A DNA stretch of 46,126 nucleotides from an alpha proteobacterium AAP81b (GCA_001295935.1 LJHX01000170.1:1-46126), one strand, 5' to 3'; shown: positions 8,128-19,714, counted from the first letter of the stretch. The notes: generated by a model from the letters alone, not told the origin. Program-made: numbers and translations.

Positions 8128-8613
8128 TCAATGGCTGTCTTCGGCGGGCTTGGATTGCAGCTGAAGATAATTGGCAAGGCCCATGGCGGCGATCATCGCC
8201 TGCTGGGTTTCGATGAAATCGACATGCTCTTCCTCGGCGGCGAGGATTTCGGCGAACAGGTCGCGGCTGGCATAGTCGCGGACGCTTTCGCAATGCTGGA
8301 CGGCGTCGCGGAGCAGTGCGAGGGCATCCATTTCAAGGTCGAGATCGGCCTGCAGGACTTCCGGCACCGTCTCGCCGATGCGCAGGCGATCGAGCGCCTG
8401 CATCGCCGGAAAACCATCGAGGAAGAAGATGCGCTCGATCAGCTTGTCGGCATGACGCATCTCGTCGATCGATTCATGGCGCTCGTACTCGGCGAGCTTC
8501 TTGATGCCGAGATTGTCGAGCAGGCGATAGTGCAGCCAATATTGGTTGACCGCGGTAAGCTCGCCCTTGAGGACGGCATTCAAGAATTCGATGACCTTGG
8601 CATCGCCGCGCAT
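8128..8613 (-). CDS. bfr: bacterioferritin
   Basis: A 161-residue four-helix-bundle ferritin that oxidises Fe(II) and stores ferric iron inside a 24-mer with bridging haem. Counting from the ATG at 8613, the family landmarks fall at their standard numbers: Glu18, Glu51 and His54 of the ferroxidase centre and Met52, the haem ligand (DEMRH). The second half-site is in 'AAEEEHVDFIETQ'. The longer open frame (to 8652) would add a non-conserved leader and is rejected. The bfd gene lies upstream on the same strand, 131 bp away, with a Fur-like site between them. Confidence 0.97.
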   Translation of the reverse strand: MRGDAKVIEFLNAVLKGELTAVNQYWLHYRLLDNLGIKKLAEYERHESIDEMRHADKLIERIFFLDGFPAMQALDRLRIGETVPEVLQADLDLEMDALALLRDAVQHCESVRDYASRDLFAEILAAEEEHVDFIETQQAMIAAMGLANYLQLQSKPAEDSH

Positions 8614-8714
8614 GTTCCGTCCTCCGGTGCAACCCGGGCTTCCGTGGCGCAAGATGGCGGCGCCGTCAATACAGCGCCTTGTCGCGGCGCAATTGGCGCC
8701 ATTCTGCAGCTTTA

Positions 8715-8740
8715 CTTGCTAATGCGAATGATTTTTGATC
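8715..8740. promoter_or_regulatory. possible Fur-type site upstream of bfr
   Basis: The gap between bfd and bfr holds the stretch GCTAATGCGAATGATTTTTG, which contains the AATGCGAATGATT core seen in Fur/iron-response boxes of this bacterial group. It is about 100 bp before the bfr start. It is only a partial palindrome, so the call is weak on its own; the iron-storage context supports it. Confidence 0.35.
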
Positions 8741-8744
8741 GCGC

Positions 8745-8933
8745 CTATTCGGCGGCGATAGCAAGCTCGGTCGCGTCGGCTTCGATCAGCATCGCGGCAT
8801 GGTCGAGGCATTGGCCGCACTGCGGGCGGGCACCGAGTTCGGCATAGGCGCGCGTCGGGCACAACGTGCGAGCATCGCGTGCCGCGGCAAGGACGTCGCG
8901 ATCTTTGAGGCCGTTGCAGACGCAGAGGATCAA
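8745..8933 (-). CDS. bfd: bacterioferritin-associated ferredoxin (Bfd), TTG start
   Basis: A 62-residue [2Fe-2S] protein that docks on bacterioferritin and donates electrons to release stored iron. With the TTG at 8933 as start, the protein begins MILCVCNGL and the four cluster cysteines fall at 4, 6, 39 and 42, nearly the canonical Bfd numbering. TTG is preceded by GACGAGG at 6 nt. An alternative ATG at 8975 would add 14 non-conserved residues, has no ribosome site, and would place a Fur-like box inside the gene, so TTG is preferred. It is adjacent to its partner bfr. Confidence 0.88.
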   Translation of the reverse strand: MILCVCNGLKDRDVLAAARDARTLCPTRAYAELGARPQCGQCLDHAAMLIEADATELAIAAE

Positions 8934-8950
8934 AACAAACCTCGTCGGTG

Positions 8951-8980
8951 GTTGTTGCGAATCACTATCATCCATTCGCG
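8951..8980. promoter_or_regulatory. Fur-like site in the bfd / hydrolase divergent region
   Basis: GTTGCGAATCACTATCATCC resembles a Fur box (core TTGCGAATCA-x-TATCA) and is followed by further ATTCGC/GCGAAT inverted units to about 9010. It lies just upstream of the TTG start of bfd and about 90 bp before the hydrolase start, so it could control either. Identified by eye. Confidence 0.4.
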
Positions 8981-9066
8981 CAGCGAATGCAAGTCGTTCG
9001 CAATAGGCGTCGCTGGCTGGCGTGTCGGCGAAATGTTATGCAGGAGGTGCTGTCGGGAGACTCGCC

Positions 9067-10005
9067 ATGCGCCTTTCGCATCTGCTGATCGCGGCGTTGC
9101 TGGCGCTGGTGGCGGCGCCCCTCGCCGCGGCGCCGACGCGTTTCGCCGTCAGCGTCACGGGGCAAGGTCCCGACATCATCCTCATCCCCGGGCTCGCCTC
9201 GCCGGCTGCCACCTGGGACACGACGGTCGCGCACCTCAAGCCGCGCTACCGCGTCCATATCGTTGAAGTCGCCGGCTTTGCCGGGCGCCCGGCGGGACCC
9301 AATGCCAATGGCGAGCTGATCGTGCCGACCGTTGCCGAGCTTGCCGCCTACATCGCCGAAGCGGGCCTGGCGCGGCCGATCGTCATCGGCCATTCGCTCG
9401 GCGGCTTCATGGGGCTGGTGCTGGCGGCACGCTATCCCGCCTCGCTCGGCGCGGTGATCGTCGTCGATACCACCGCCGGCGGTGCGCTGGAGGAAACGCC
9501 CGGCCAGTCGGTGGAAGCGGCACGCGCCGCTTTGGCCAAGGGCCGCGACGCGCTGGCGGCGACCAGCCAGGCCGATTATGCGACGTCGATCCCGGCGACC
9601 CTGGCCGGCCTGATCAAGAACGACGCCGAGCGTGCCCGGCTGACACCCCTGATCGCGCGCTCCGACCCGCGCGCCGTCGCGCGCGCCTATTATGATCAGG
9701 ACAGTCTTGACCTTCGCCCCGAACTTGCCCGAGGCACCCGGTCTACCGCCGTGCCGATCGCCGTGGTCTACAGCTATGATCCCAAGGCCGAAGCCTATGG
9801 CGGCGATCCGGCACGCGCCGATGCCTTTTTCGCGCGCGGCTACCGCGGCGTGCCAGTCGCGCGGATGATCCGGATCGACGACAGTTTCCACTTCGTCATG
9901 GCCGACCAGCCGCAGCGCTTCCAGGCGGCGCTCGACGACCTGCTTGGCAGTCTGCCCCGGACGACGCCTTGGCGGCGTATCACCCGGCGAGTTGCGAACC
10001 GGTGA
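9067..10005 (+). CDS. exported alpha/beta hydrolase
   Basis: A 312-residue alpha/beta-hydrolase-fold protein with a signal peptide (about residues 1-21, ending PLAAA). The nucleophile elbow is GHSLGG with Ser110; the oxyanion region is 'ILIPGLASPAATWD', and the probable catalytic His is in 'DDSFHFVMADQPQRF' near the C terminus. The substrate is unknown: esterases, lipases and lactonases share this fold. The ATG at 9067 is chosen because it opens on the signal peptide and follows CGGGAG; the frame is open further upstream to 9022. It is divergent from bfd and shares that promoter region. Confidence 0.85.
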   Translation: MRLSHLLIAALLALVAAPLAAAPTRFAVSVTGQGPDIILIPGLASPAATWDTTVAHLKPRYRVHIVEVAGFAGRPAGPNANGELIVPTVAELAAYIAEAGLARPIVIGHSLGGFMGLVLAARYPASLGAVIVVDTTAGGALEETPGQSVEAARAALAKGRDALAATSQADYATSIPATLAGLIKNDAERARLTPLIARSDPRAVARAYYDQDSLDLRPELARGTRSTAVPIAVVYSYDPKAEAYGGDPARADAFFARGYRGVPVARMIRIDDSFHFVMADQPQRFQAALDDLLGSLPRTTPWRRITRRVANR

Positions 10006-10024
10006 GCTTTCTCGCCGGCGGCGA

Positions 10025-10428
10025 TCAGTCCGGCGCGGCGTCGAAGTTCAGCCACCACCAGACGACGCCGGCGAGCGTGCCGCACAGCAACAAGAAGGTC
10101 GCGCCGGCCATGCCTTCCACAGACGAAAGCGGCTCCCACCCCGTCGCAATCGCGAAACCGAGGCCAACGACACCGCCGCCGATCACTGCCGCGGCAATGG
10201 CGCGACGGGGTCCCCGCAGGAAGGCTTTCGGCCAGGCCCAAAGCAGCGGAAGACCAAAAGCCAACAGACCAGCGGCGTAATAGAGGGCCACGACCGGAAT
10301 GAAAAGTATCAGCGCGGCGATACCCAGAAAGGAGCCGCTAAAGATCGCCAATGGCACCAGCGTGGCGCTGGTCGACACGGCGCAAAGCACGCTGGCGAGT
10401 GCAAGCCGTCGCAGTCCATGCCCGAAGG

Positions 10429-10432
<4 letters not shown>
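10025..10432 (-). CDS. small integral membrane protein of unknown function
   Basis: A 135-residue hydrophobic protein with about four transmembrane stretches ('LALASVLCAVSTSATLVPLA', 'FLGIAALILFIPVVALYYAA', 'AIAAAVIGGGVVGLGFAIA', 'GATFLLLCGTLAGVVWWWL'). No family is recognised with confidence. Its ATG overlaps the mutL stop (ATGA), so it is translationally coupled to mutL; the longer open frame inside mutL is a shadow. The coupling suggests steady low expression rather than a role in mismatch repair. Confidence 0.7.
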
Positions 10433-13443
<3,011 letters not shown>

Positions 13444-13478
13444 CCCCCCGCAACCGGAGCGCCCGCGAAGACACGCCC

Positions 13479-14429
13479 ATGGACTGGACCTCAGGCCGCC
13501 GACCGACCGCGATGCGCCGCGAGCAGAACCTCGCGTTGCTCGGCGCCGTCGTGTCGGGGGCGGTGATCGCCACCGGGCTCATCCTGCTGATCATCGCGCG
13601 GGTCAATCCCGATGGCGCGGCGCGGCTGCGCGGCGCGATGCTCGACCTGCTGACGCCGGTGTGGAGCGTCGTCCGCCTGCCCTTCGATGGCATCGGCCGC
13701 GGCGTCGATGTCGCCGGCGATTATTTCGGCGCCGTAACGCGCGCCCGCCGCCTCGAAGCCGAACTCGCCGAAGCCCGCGCCGCGCTGCAGGCGCGCGATG
13801 CCGACCGCGTCGCGCTGATGCAGCTGCGCCGGGTGGCGCGCGTTGCCGAGCCCGGCCGCCGCGCCATCGTCACGACACGCATCGTCGCCGCCACCGCCGG
13901 CGCGATGACGCGCACCGCGCTGATCGCCGCGGGGCGCAGCGAGGGGGTCACCGCCGGACTGCCCGTCGTCGGCGCCGATGGCCTCATCGGCCGCACCATC
14001 GAAGCCGGCAGCGGCGCGGCACGGGTGCTGCTGCTCACTGATCCCGCCAGCCGCATTCCCGTCACCATCGTCCGCACCGGCCAGGCGGCGCTTGTCGTCG
14101 GCGCCAACCGCCCACGCCTCGAACTGCGCGACCGCGTCGGCGCCGATGTGCCGCTCGCCGCCGGCGATCGCCTGGTGACCTCGGGCGATGGCGGCGTCTT
14201 CCCGCCCGGAATTCCCGTCGGCACCATCGTCGATCCGCGCGAACCGCCGCAGGTGCGGCCGGCAGCCTCGCCGCTCGGCGCCGCCTATGTGCGCGTCGAG
14301 GCCGCCTATCTGCCGCTGCCCGCCGACAGCACGCCGGCCGTTGCCGAAAGCGCGACGCCGGTGCCGGTTGAAGCGCTGCGCAGCGGCGCCCGGCCGCGCG
14401 CCGCCCCGGCGGCGCCGGCGCTGCGCTGA
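13479..14429 (+). CDS. mreC: rod shape-determining protein MreC
   Basis: A 316-residue protein with a short cytoplasmic head, one transmembrane segment (about residues 21-43), a coiled-coil-prone stretch ('RARRLEAELAEARAALQARD') and the beta-rich MreC domain ('RIVAATAGAMTRTALIAAGRSEGVTAGLPVVG', shown here by its first and last parts: hydrophobic core and G-x-P-V-V-G). It activates PBP2/RodA in the periplasm. The C-terminal 40 residues are Ala/Pro-rich and non-conserved. It lies between mreB and mreD in the expected order. Confidence 0.95.
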   Translation: MDWTSGRRPTAMRREQNLALLGAVVSGAVIATGLILLIIARVNPDGAARLRGAMLDLLTPVWSVVRLPFDGIGRGVDVAGDYFGAVTRARRLEAELAEARAALQARDADRVALMQLRRVARVAEPGRRAIVTTRIVAATAGAMTRTALIAAGRSEGVTAGLPVVGADGLIGRTIEAGSGAARVLLLTDPASRIPVTIVRTGQAALVVGANRPRLELRDRVGADVPLAAGDRLVTSGDGGVFPPGIPVGTIVDPREPPQVRPAASPLGAAYVRVEAAYLPLPADSTPAVAESATPVPVEALRSGARPRAAPAAPALR

Positions 14430-14434
14430 CCGCC

Positions 14435-14992
14435 ATGCGCGACCTGCCGCCCTGGCGCCTGATGACGCCCGCCGAGCGGCGCCGCCATTGGCAGCGCCAG
14501 TGGCGCCTGGCGATCCCGGGCCTGAGCGTTGTCGTGCTGATCTTCCTGATGACCGCGCCGCTGCTGGTGCCGGTGCCGGTCTTCCCGCAACTGGCGCTGC
14601 TTGGCGTGCTGGTCTGGACGACGGCACGGCCGGGACTTATGCCGTCCTGGCTGGCCTTTGGGCTCGGGCTGATCGCCGATCTCGCCTTCGGGCAACCGCT
14701 GGGGCTCGACGCGACGCTGTTCGCGCTGGCCGTGGCGGTCGTCCGCCTCGTCGAGATGCGCCAGCGCCTCGATCTGCGGCTGTTCGACTGGCCGCTGGCG
14801 CTCGCGGTGGTGACGCTGTTCGAACTCGGCGCGTGGGCGCTGATGACCCTCGCCGGCCAGCCGATCCCGCTGCTGCCGCTCGGCTGGCAGCTGGTCACCA
14901 GCCTTGCCGCCTATCCGCTCGTCGTCGCCTATTGCATCGGCGTCCAGCGGCTTGGCTTCGGCCGTGGCTTCGGGAGCGAGCCCGGGCGATGA
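14435..14992 (+). CDS. mreD: rod shape-determining protein MreD
   Basis: A 185-residue integral membrane protein with about five hydrophobic segments and a basic N-terminal cytoplasmic stretch. Sequence conservation in MreD is low; the call rests on the hydrophobic profile, the 'GLIADLAFGQPLGLDATLFA' stretch resembling the family core, and position between mreC (5 bp upstream) and mrdA (ATGA overlap downstream). It acts with MreC and the RodA-PBP2 pair. Confidence 0.92.
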   Translation: MRDLPPWRLMTPAERRRHWQRQWRLAIPGLSVVVLIFLMTAPLLVPVPVFPQLALLGVLVWTTARPGLMPSWLAFGLGLIADLAFGQPLGLDATLFALAVAVVRLVEMRQRLDLRLFDWPLALAVVTLFELGAWALMTLAGQPIPLLPLGWQLVTSLAAYPLVVAYCIGVQRLGFGRGFGSEPGR

Positions 14993-16989
14993 CCGTCAAG
15001 CCGCCGCGCGATCCCGCCTTCAGCCGGCGCGCGCTGGTGCTTGGCGGCGGGATGGCAGCCGTCGGCGCGACGCTCGCCGCACGGTTGACCTATCTCTCGG
15101 TCTTCGAGGGCGAGCAATATCGCCTCGCATCGGAGGAAAACCGCATCCAGCTGCGGCTGATCCCGCCGCGGCGCGGCTGGATCGTCGACCGCAGCGGCAA
15201 GCCGCTCGCCCTCAACCGCCCCGACTACCGCCTCGAACTGATCCCCGAGCAGGTCGTCGACTTGGACGCGCTGCTGGCGCGCGCCCGTGCCGTCCTCGGC
15301 CTCAGTCCCGAGGAGGAGCTGCGCATCCGCGCCGATATCGCCATCCAGCCCAAATATGTCCCCGTCGAAGTGGCGCGCGACATGGATTGGCCCAAGTTCG
15401 CCGCTGCCAATGTTCAGCTCGCCGACATCCCGGGCCTGACGCCGGTACGCGCCTTCGCCCGCGTCTATCCCGACGCGGATCATTTCGCCCATCTGCTCGG
15501 CTATGTCGGCACGCCGACTCCAGCGCAGTACAAGGCCGAGAAGGATCCGCTGCTGGTCTTCCCCGGCTTCAAGCTCGGCAAGGATGGTATCGAGCGCCAT
15601 GAGGACCAGCGCCTGCGCGGCCGCGCCGGTGCCCAGCGCGTCGAAGTGACGGCGCGTGGCAAGGTGGTGCGCGAGCTCGATTCACGCGGCGATGTGCCCG
15701 GCGCGATCGTCAAGCTGACCATCGACCGCGACCTGCAGAATTACGCGGCGCGCCGCCTCGCCGACAACAGCGGCAGCGTCATCGTCATCGACAGCTGGAC
15801 GGGCGACATCCTGACCATGGTGTCGATGCCGGCCTATGATCCCAATGTCTTCTCGAAGCGCGTGCCGGCGGCATTGTGGCGCGACCTGCAGACCAGCGAC
15901 CACACGCCGCTGCTCAACAAGAGCGCCATGGGCGGCTATCCCCCGGGATCGACCTTCAAGCTGGCGACGGCATTGGCGATCCTCGAAGCCGGCATCGACG
16001 CCAACGCCGGCTGCGGCTGCAACGGCAGCTATCGCCTCGGCAACAATACCTGGCACTGCCATGCCCGCCGCGGCCATGGCCGCGTCAACCTCCACGGCGC
16101 CATCCCGAAAAGCTGCGACGTCTATTTCTACACCTTCGGCCGCCAGGTCGGTATCGAGGCGATTGCCGCAATGGCGCGACGGCTGGGGCTCGGCGAGAAA
16201 TTCGACCTGCCGCTGGCCGGCCAGGCGAGCGGCCTGGTGCCCGACAACGCGTGGAAGCAGCGGCGCTTTTCGAAAGCCTGGAACGTCGGCGAAACGCTCA
16301 ACACCGCGATCGGCCAGGGCTATCTCGTCACCAACCCGCTGCAGTTGGCGGTGATGACGGCGCGCGTCGCCTCGGGGCGGATCGTCATGCCGCGGCTGCT
16401 CGCCGACGGCCCGGCACCACAATTCGCGTCGCTCGGCATTCCCGAGGAGCATCTCGCCATCGTCCGCCAGGGGATGTTCGACGTCGTCAATGCCGGCAGC
16501 GGCACCGCCCATCGCGCCCGCGTGCCCGTCGCCGGGGTGCATGTCGCCGGCAAGACCGGCACCGCCCAGGTCCGCCGCATCACCGCCGGCGAGCGGCGGC
16601 GCGGCGTCATCCGCAACGAGGCGCTGCCGTGGAAGCAGCGCGACCATGCGCTGTTCGTCGCCTTCGCGCCGACCGAGGAGCCACGCTACGCCGTCAGCGT
16701 CATCCTCGAACATGGCATCGCCGGCGGGCGCTATGCGGCACCGGTGGCGCGCGATGTGCTGACCTATCTCTACAACCCCGATCGCGCCATGGCGGCACTC
16801 GCGCCCGTCGAAGCCGAAGCTCGCGAGCGCGCCGCCAAGGCCCGCAGCGCCGACGCCGTCGCGGCCGCTGCCGCCGCGGCCGCCGCCGGCCCGCTGATGC
16901 CGCCCTGGCTGCACTGGGACCCGCCGCAGCCCCCCGAGTTCGAGATCGCCGACGCCGAAGCCCCGCCGACGCTCGAACAGGAACAGTGA
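14989..16989 (+). CDS. mrdA: penicillin-binding protein 2 (MrdA)
   Basis: A 666-residue class B penicillin-binding protein, the elongation-specific peptidoglycan transpeptidase. An N-terminal membrane anchor (about residues 17-38) is followed by the dimerisation/pedestal region ('RGWIVDRSGKPLALNR') and the transpeptidase domain. The active-site serine is Ser321 in GSTFK, the second motif is in 'KSCDVYFYTFG', and the third is the KTGTAQ motif at Lys522. The C-terminal tail has an unusual alanine run before a Pro-rich end. The ATG overlaps the mreD stop; rodA starts on the last base of the stop codon. Confidence 0.97.
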   Translation: MTVKPPRDPAFSRRALVLGGGMAAVGATLAARLTYLSVFEGEQYRLASEENRIQLRLIPPRRGWIVDRSGKPLALNRPDYRLELIPEQVVDLDALLARARAVLGLSPEEELRIRADIAIQPKYVPVEVARDMDWPKFAAANVQLADIPGLTPVRAFARVYPDADHFAHLLGYVGTPTPAQYKAEKDPLLVFPGFKLGKDGIERHEDQRLRGRAGAQRVEVTARGKVVRELDSRGDVPGAIVKLTIDRDLQNYAARRLADNSGSVIVIDSWTGDILTMVSMPAYDPNVFSKRVPAALWRDLQTSDHTPLLNKSAMGGYPPGSTFKLATALAILEAGIDANAGCGCNGSYRLGNNTWHCHARRGHGRVNLHGAIPKSCDVYFYTFGRQVGIEAIAAMARRLGLGEKFDLPLAGQASGLVPDNAWKQRRFSKAWNVGETLNTAIGQGYLVTNPLQLAVMTARVASGRIVMPRLLADGPAPQFASLGIPEEHLAIVRQGMFDVVNAGSGTAHRARVPVAGVHVAGKTGTAQVRRITAGERRRGVIRNEALPWKQRDHALFVAFAPTEEPRYAVSVILEHGIAGGRYAAPVARDVLTYLYNPDRAMAALAPVEAEARERAAKARSADAVAAAAAAAAAGPLMPPWLHWDPPQPPEFEIADAEAPPTLEQEQ

Positions 16990-18095
16990 TGGGCGGGCTG
17001 CTCAACGGCCCCTGGGCGCGCGAACTGGCGCTGCTGCCATGGTGGATCATCGCCGTCGTCGCGGGCCTGGCCGGCTTCGGCGCCGTCGTGCTCTATTCGG
17101 CCGCCGGCGGCGCGCTCAACCCCTGGGCATTGAAGCACGGCATCCGCTTTCTCGTCTGTCTCGGCCTGGCGCTGGCGCTGGCGATGGTCCGGCCGCTGGT
17201 CTGGCAGCAATATGCCTGGACGATCTATGGCGTCATCCTCGCCGGGCTGATCGGCGTCGAACTGCTTGGCCGGGTGCGCGGCGGCAGCCAGCGCTGGCTC
17301 GATCTCGGGCTTTTGCAGCTGCAACCTTCGGAGTTCATGAAACTCGCGATCGTGCTGGTCCTGGCGCGCTATTATCAGTTCCTGCCGCGGGGATATGAAA
17401 CGCGGCCACAGGGCCTGTTACCGGCGCTGGCGCTGATCGCGCTGCCGGCGGCGCTGGTGATGCTGCAACCCGATCTCGGCACGGCGATGTCGATCGTTTT
17501 TGGCGGCGTCGCCGTGATGTTCCTGGCGGGCGTGCGGCTCTGGCTGTTCGGCGCGGCGGCGGCGGTGGCGGCGGCGGCAGCGCCGATCGCCTGGGGGCTG
17601 CTCCACGATTACCAGCGCAACCGCGTGCTGATCTTCCTCGATCCGGCGTCCGATCCGCGCGGCGCCGGTTACCATATCACCCAGTCGAAGATCGCCATCG
17701 GGTCAGGCGGCCTCGCCGGCAAGGGCTATCTCGCCGGCACCCAGAGCCATCTCGATTATCTGCCCGAGCTCCACACCGATTTCGTCTTCGCGACGATGGC
17801 CGAGGAATGGGGGCTGTTCGGCGGGCTGGCGATCCTGCTCGGCTTCGGGCTGATCCTCGGCTGGGGCGTGGCGGTGGCGATCGGCGCGCGCGGCATCTTC
17901 CAGCGCCTGCTGGCGCTGGGGCTGACGGCGACGCTGTTCTTCTACATGGCGATCAACATGATGATGGTGATGGGGCTGGCACCCGTGGTCGGCATCCCGC
18001 TGCCGCTGATCAGCTGGGGCGGCTCGGCGATGCTGACGACGATGACTCTTTTCGGTCTGGTGCTCGGCGTTGCCCGTGAAAACAAGCGGCCTTGA
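16989..18095 (+). CDS. rodA: peptidoglycan glycosyltransferase RodA
   Basis: A 368-residue SEDS-family polytopic membrane protein that polymerises lipid II into glycan strands for cell elongation with PBP2. Hallmarks are 'GSQRWLDLGLLQLQPSEFMK', 'LQPDLGTAM', 'HTDFVFATMAEEWGLFG' and the C-terminal 'GIPLPLISWGGSAMLTTM'. About ten transmembrane helices are apparent. The ATG shares one base with the mrdA stop (TGATG), so translation is coupled. It is the last gene of the mre operon. Confidence 0.97.
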   Translation: MGGLLNGPWARELALLPWWIIAVVAGLAGFGAVVLYSAAGGALNPWALKHGIRFLVCLGLALALAMVRPLVWQQYAWTIYGVILAGLIGVELLGRVRGGSQRWLDLGLLQLQPSEFMKLAIVLVLARYYQFLPRGYETRPQGLLPALALIALPAALVMLQPDLGTAMSIVFGGVAVMFLAGVRLWLFGAAAAVAAAAAPIAWGLLHDYQRNRVLIFLDPASDPRGAGYHITQSKIAIGSGGLAGKGYLAGTQSHLDYLPELHTDFVFATMAEEWGLFGGLAILLGFGLILGWGVAVAIGARGIFQRLLALGLTATLFFYMAINMMMVMGLAPVVGIPLPLISWGGSAMLTTMTLFGLVLGVARENKRP

Positions 18096-18132
18096 GGCCG
18101 ACGGGCGGTGTCGCTTTCCGCAAGAAATCTGC

Positions 18133-18161
18133 TGGACAGCCGCGGGCGCGGTTGCTAACAG
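18133..18161 (+). promoter_or_regulatory. probable promoter of the tRNA-Lys gene
   Basis: A -35-like TGGACA (18133-18138), a 17-bp spacer and a -10-like TAACAG (18156-18161) are followed by a GC-rich discriminator (CCCGCC). This layout is common for stable-RNA promoters in alphaproteobacteria. It lies about 30 bp before the tRNA. Confidence 0.5.
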
Positions 18162-18192
18162 CCCGCCTCCCGAGCGGCTCCGGCCAGGGTAT

Positions 18193-18268
<76 letters not shown>

Positions 18269-18337
18269 TTTTCGTCCACAGGCGTTGGCGATGCCGTCAC
18301 CCTCGAACCGCAGCGCCGGCGAGCTGTTGCTACTGCC

Positions 18338-18652
18338 ATGGGCGACCGGATTTCAGGAATTTTTGCGACGCGCCGCGAGGCCGAGATGGCCGTCGAGCGG
18401 CTGGTGCAGGAGCATGATGTGCCGCGAGGTGCTATCCTGGTGGCGCCGGCGGCTGCCGAAAACAGCGTTGGCAGCGAGATCGGCGGCAGTGATGCCAAAC
18501 GCGGCCCCCAGGCGCCGGCGCCCGAAGCTGGGGCGGCTTTGCATGGGGCGATCGCCGTCAGCCTGCCCGCCGGCGACCTCGACAGTGAACGGATTCTTGC
18601 CGCGTTCCGCGAGTTCGATGCGCGCGATGTTCGTATCGGGCGCGACGCATGA
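18338..18652 (+). CDS. small conserved protein of unknown function
   Basis: A 104-residue protein starting MGDRISGIFATRREAEMAVE, then 'RLVQEHDVPRGAILVAP', a glycine/acid-rich middle and a C-terminal 'AIAVSLPAGDLDSERILAAF' half. The two halves look like paired beta-alpha units of a small alpha/beta domain, with the first resembling segments of general-stress-type proteins; similar uncharacterised proteins are, to my recollection, common in sphingomonads. No function is assigned. The ATG at 18338 is chosen over the longer frame that would start inside the tRNA. Confidence 0.6.
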   Translation: MGDRISGIFATRREAEMAVERLVQEHDVPRGAILVAPAAAENSVGSEIGGSDAKRGPQAPAPEAGAALHGAIAVSLPAGDLDSERILAAFREFDARDVRIGRDA

Positions 18653-18697
18653 CTTGCGCGGTCGTGCGAGGCCAGCCAAAGCGCCCCGATGGAGCGC

Positions 18698-19069
18698 ATG
18701 ACGTCCGAAGGTGGCTGCCATTGTGGCAGGGTGAGGTTCCGGGTTGCCTTCGCGACCCCGCCGAGGTTGCTCGACTGCGACTGTTCGATCTGTCGAAAGA
18801 CGGGCTTCCTCCACCTCATCGTCGGCTCTGACGATTTCACGCTGCTGCGCGGCGACAGCGAACTGACCGACTATCGCTGGGGCACCCAAACCGCGCGCCA
18901 TCTGTTCTGCCGCCATTGCGGCATCAAGAGCTTCTATGTGCCGCGCTCGCACCCCGATGGCTTTTCGGTTAACTGGCGTGCCCTCGACGATGTCGCTGGC
19001 ATCGTGCCGGCAATCGTCAGCTTCGATGGCGCGGATTGGGAGCGCGGCCGGGCCGCGCTCGACGCATGA
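18698..19069 (+). CDS. GFA/CENP-V domain protein
   Basis: A 123-residue protein of the glutathione-dependent formaldehyde-activating (GFA) fold, which binds two zinc ions. The cysteine pattern is visible: GGCHCG at the N-terminus, 'LDCDCSICRKTG' and 'FCRHCGIKSF'. Many members have no proven formaldehyde activity, so the substrate is open. MTSEGGCHCG (ATG at 18698) fits the family start; an ATG three codons upstream (18689) is also possible. Its stop overlaps the next start (ATGA), so it is coupled to the tRNA-binding protein gene. Confidence 0.88.
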   Translation: MTSEGGCHCGRVRFRVAFATPPRLLDCDCSICRKTGFLHLIVGSDDFTLLRGDSELTDYRWGTQTARHLFCRHCGIKSFYVPRSHPDGFSVNWRALDDVAGIVPAIVSFDGADWERGRAALDA

Positions 19070-19440
19070 GCCATGTCACCCCCGACCCCGCCGCGCCGCC
19101 GGCGCCGACGATCGCCTTCGACGATTGGCTGAAGGCCGATGTCCGCATCGGCACGATCGTCGCCGCGTCGGCCTTTCCGGAAGCGCGCAAGCCGGCGCTG
19201 AAGCTGGTCATCGATTTCGGCGCAACCCTCGGCCGGCGCAAATCGAGCGCCCAGATCACCCGCCATTACGACCCCGAAGCGCTGGTCGGCCGCCAGGTCC
19301 TTGCCGTCGTCAATTTTCCACCGCGCCAGATCGGCCCCTTCATCTCGGAGGTGCTGACGCTTGGCATTCCCGATAGCGACGGCGAGGTGGTGCTGCTGCG
19401 CCCCGACACGCCGGTGCCCGACGGCGGTCGACTGTTCTGA
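19066..19440 (+). CDS. csaA: CsaA-type tRNA-binding / export chaperone-like protein
   Basis: A 124-residue protein with a single EMAP-II/OB-fold tRNA-binding domain: 'FDDWLKADVRIGTIVAAS', 'EARKPALKLVIDFG', 'KSSAQIT' and 'LVGRQVLAVVNFPPRQIGPF' are CsaA signatures. Bacillus CsaA has export-chaperone activity; in proteobacteria the role is not settled. The longer open frame to 19036 runs inside the GFA gene and is rejected because the ATG at 19066 overlaps that gene's stop. Confidence 0.92.
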   Translation: MSHVTPDPAAPPAPTIAFDDWLKADVRIGTIVAASAFPEARKPALKLVIDFGATLGRRKSSAQITRHYDPEALVGRQVLAVVNFPPRQIGPFISEVLTLGIPDSDGEVVLLRPDTPVPDGGRLF

Positions 19441-19714
19441 GGCGCCGGTTTCGGCATTATCGCATTATAATCCTTTGACAATCTGACATAGAACGACGAC
19501 CTCGGCGATCTTGGAAGTTTCCGAAGTTTACGGTTTCGGACATTTCTTCCCGCGCCGCCTATCGGTGGGTGCGCCCACCAGGCAATCGCCGAAAATATCA
19601 AAGAGCGTAATCAAAGCGCGTAGCAACCGCAGCAAGCCTGACAGATTTCGGCGATGTAGGACAGCCCCGCCACCGGTGCCCGGCACGGCCGGCAGCGCCG
19701 GAGCGGAACGCCGC
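19441..19714. other. intergenic region between convergent csaA and aroC
   Basis: This 274-bp gap is less GC-rich than its surroundings in its first half. It holds one clear hairpin (GGTGGG, loop TGCG, CCCACC; 19564-19579). I see no supported gene in it. A Cys-rich reading on the minus strand ending at 19611 has no start codon. Confidence 0.6.

Noticed and set aside
19611-19714. Cys-rich minus-strand reading ending CQACCGCYAL after aroC, resembling a tiny zinc ribbon
   Set aside because: No ATG, GTG or TTG gives a protein containing the cysteine pairs; the frame only continues into aroC in another phase.
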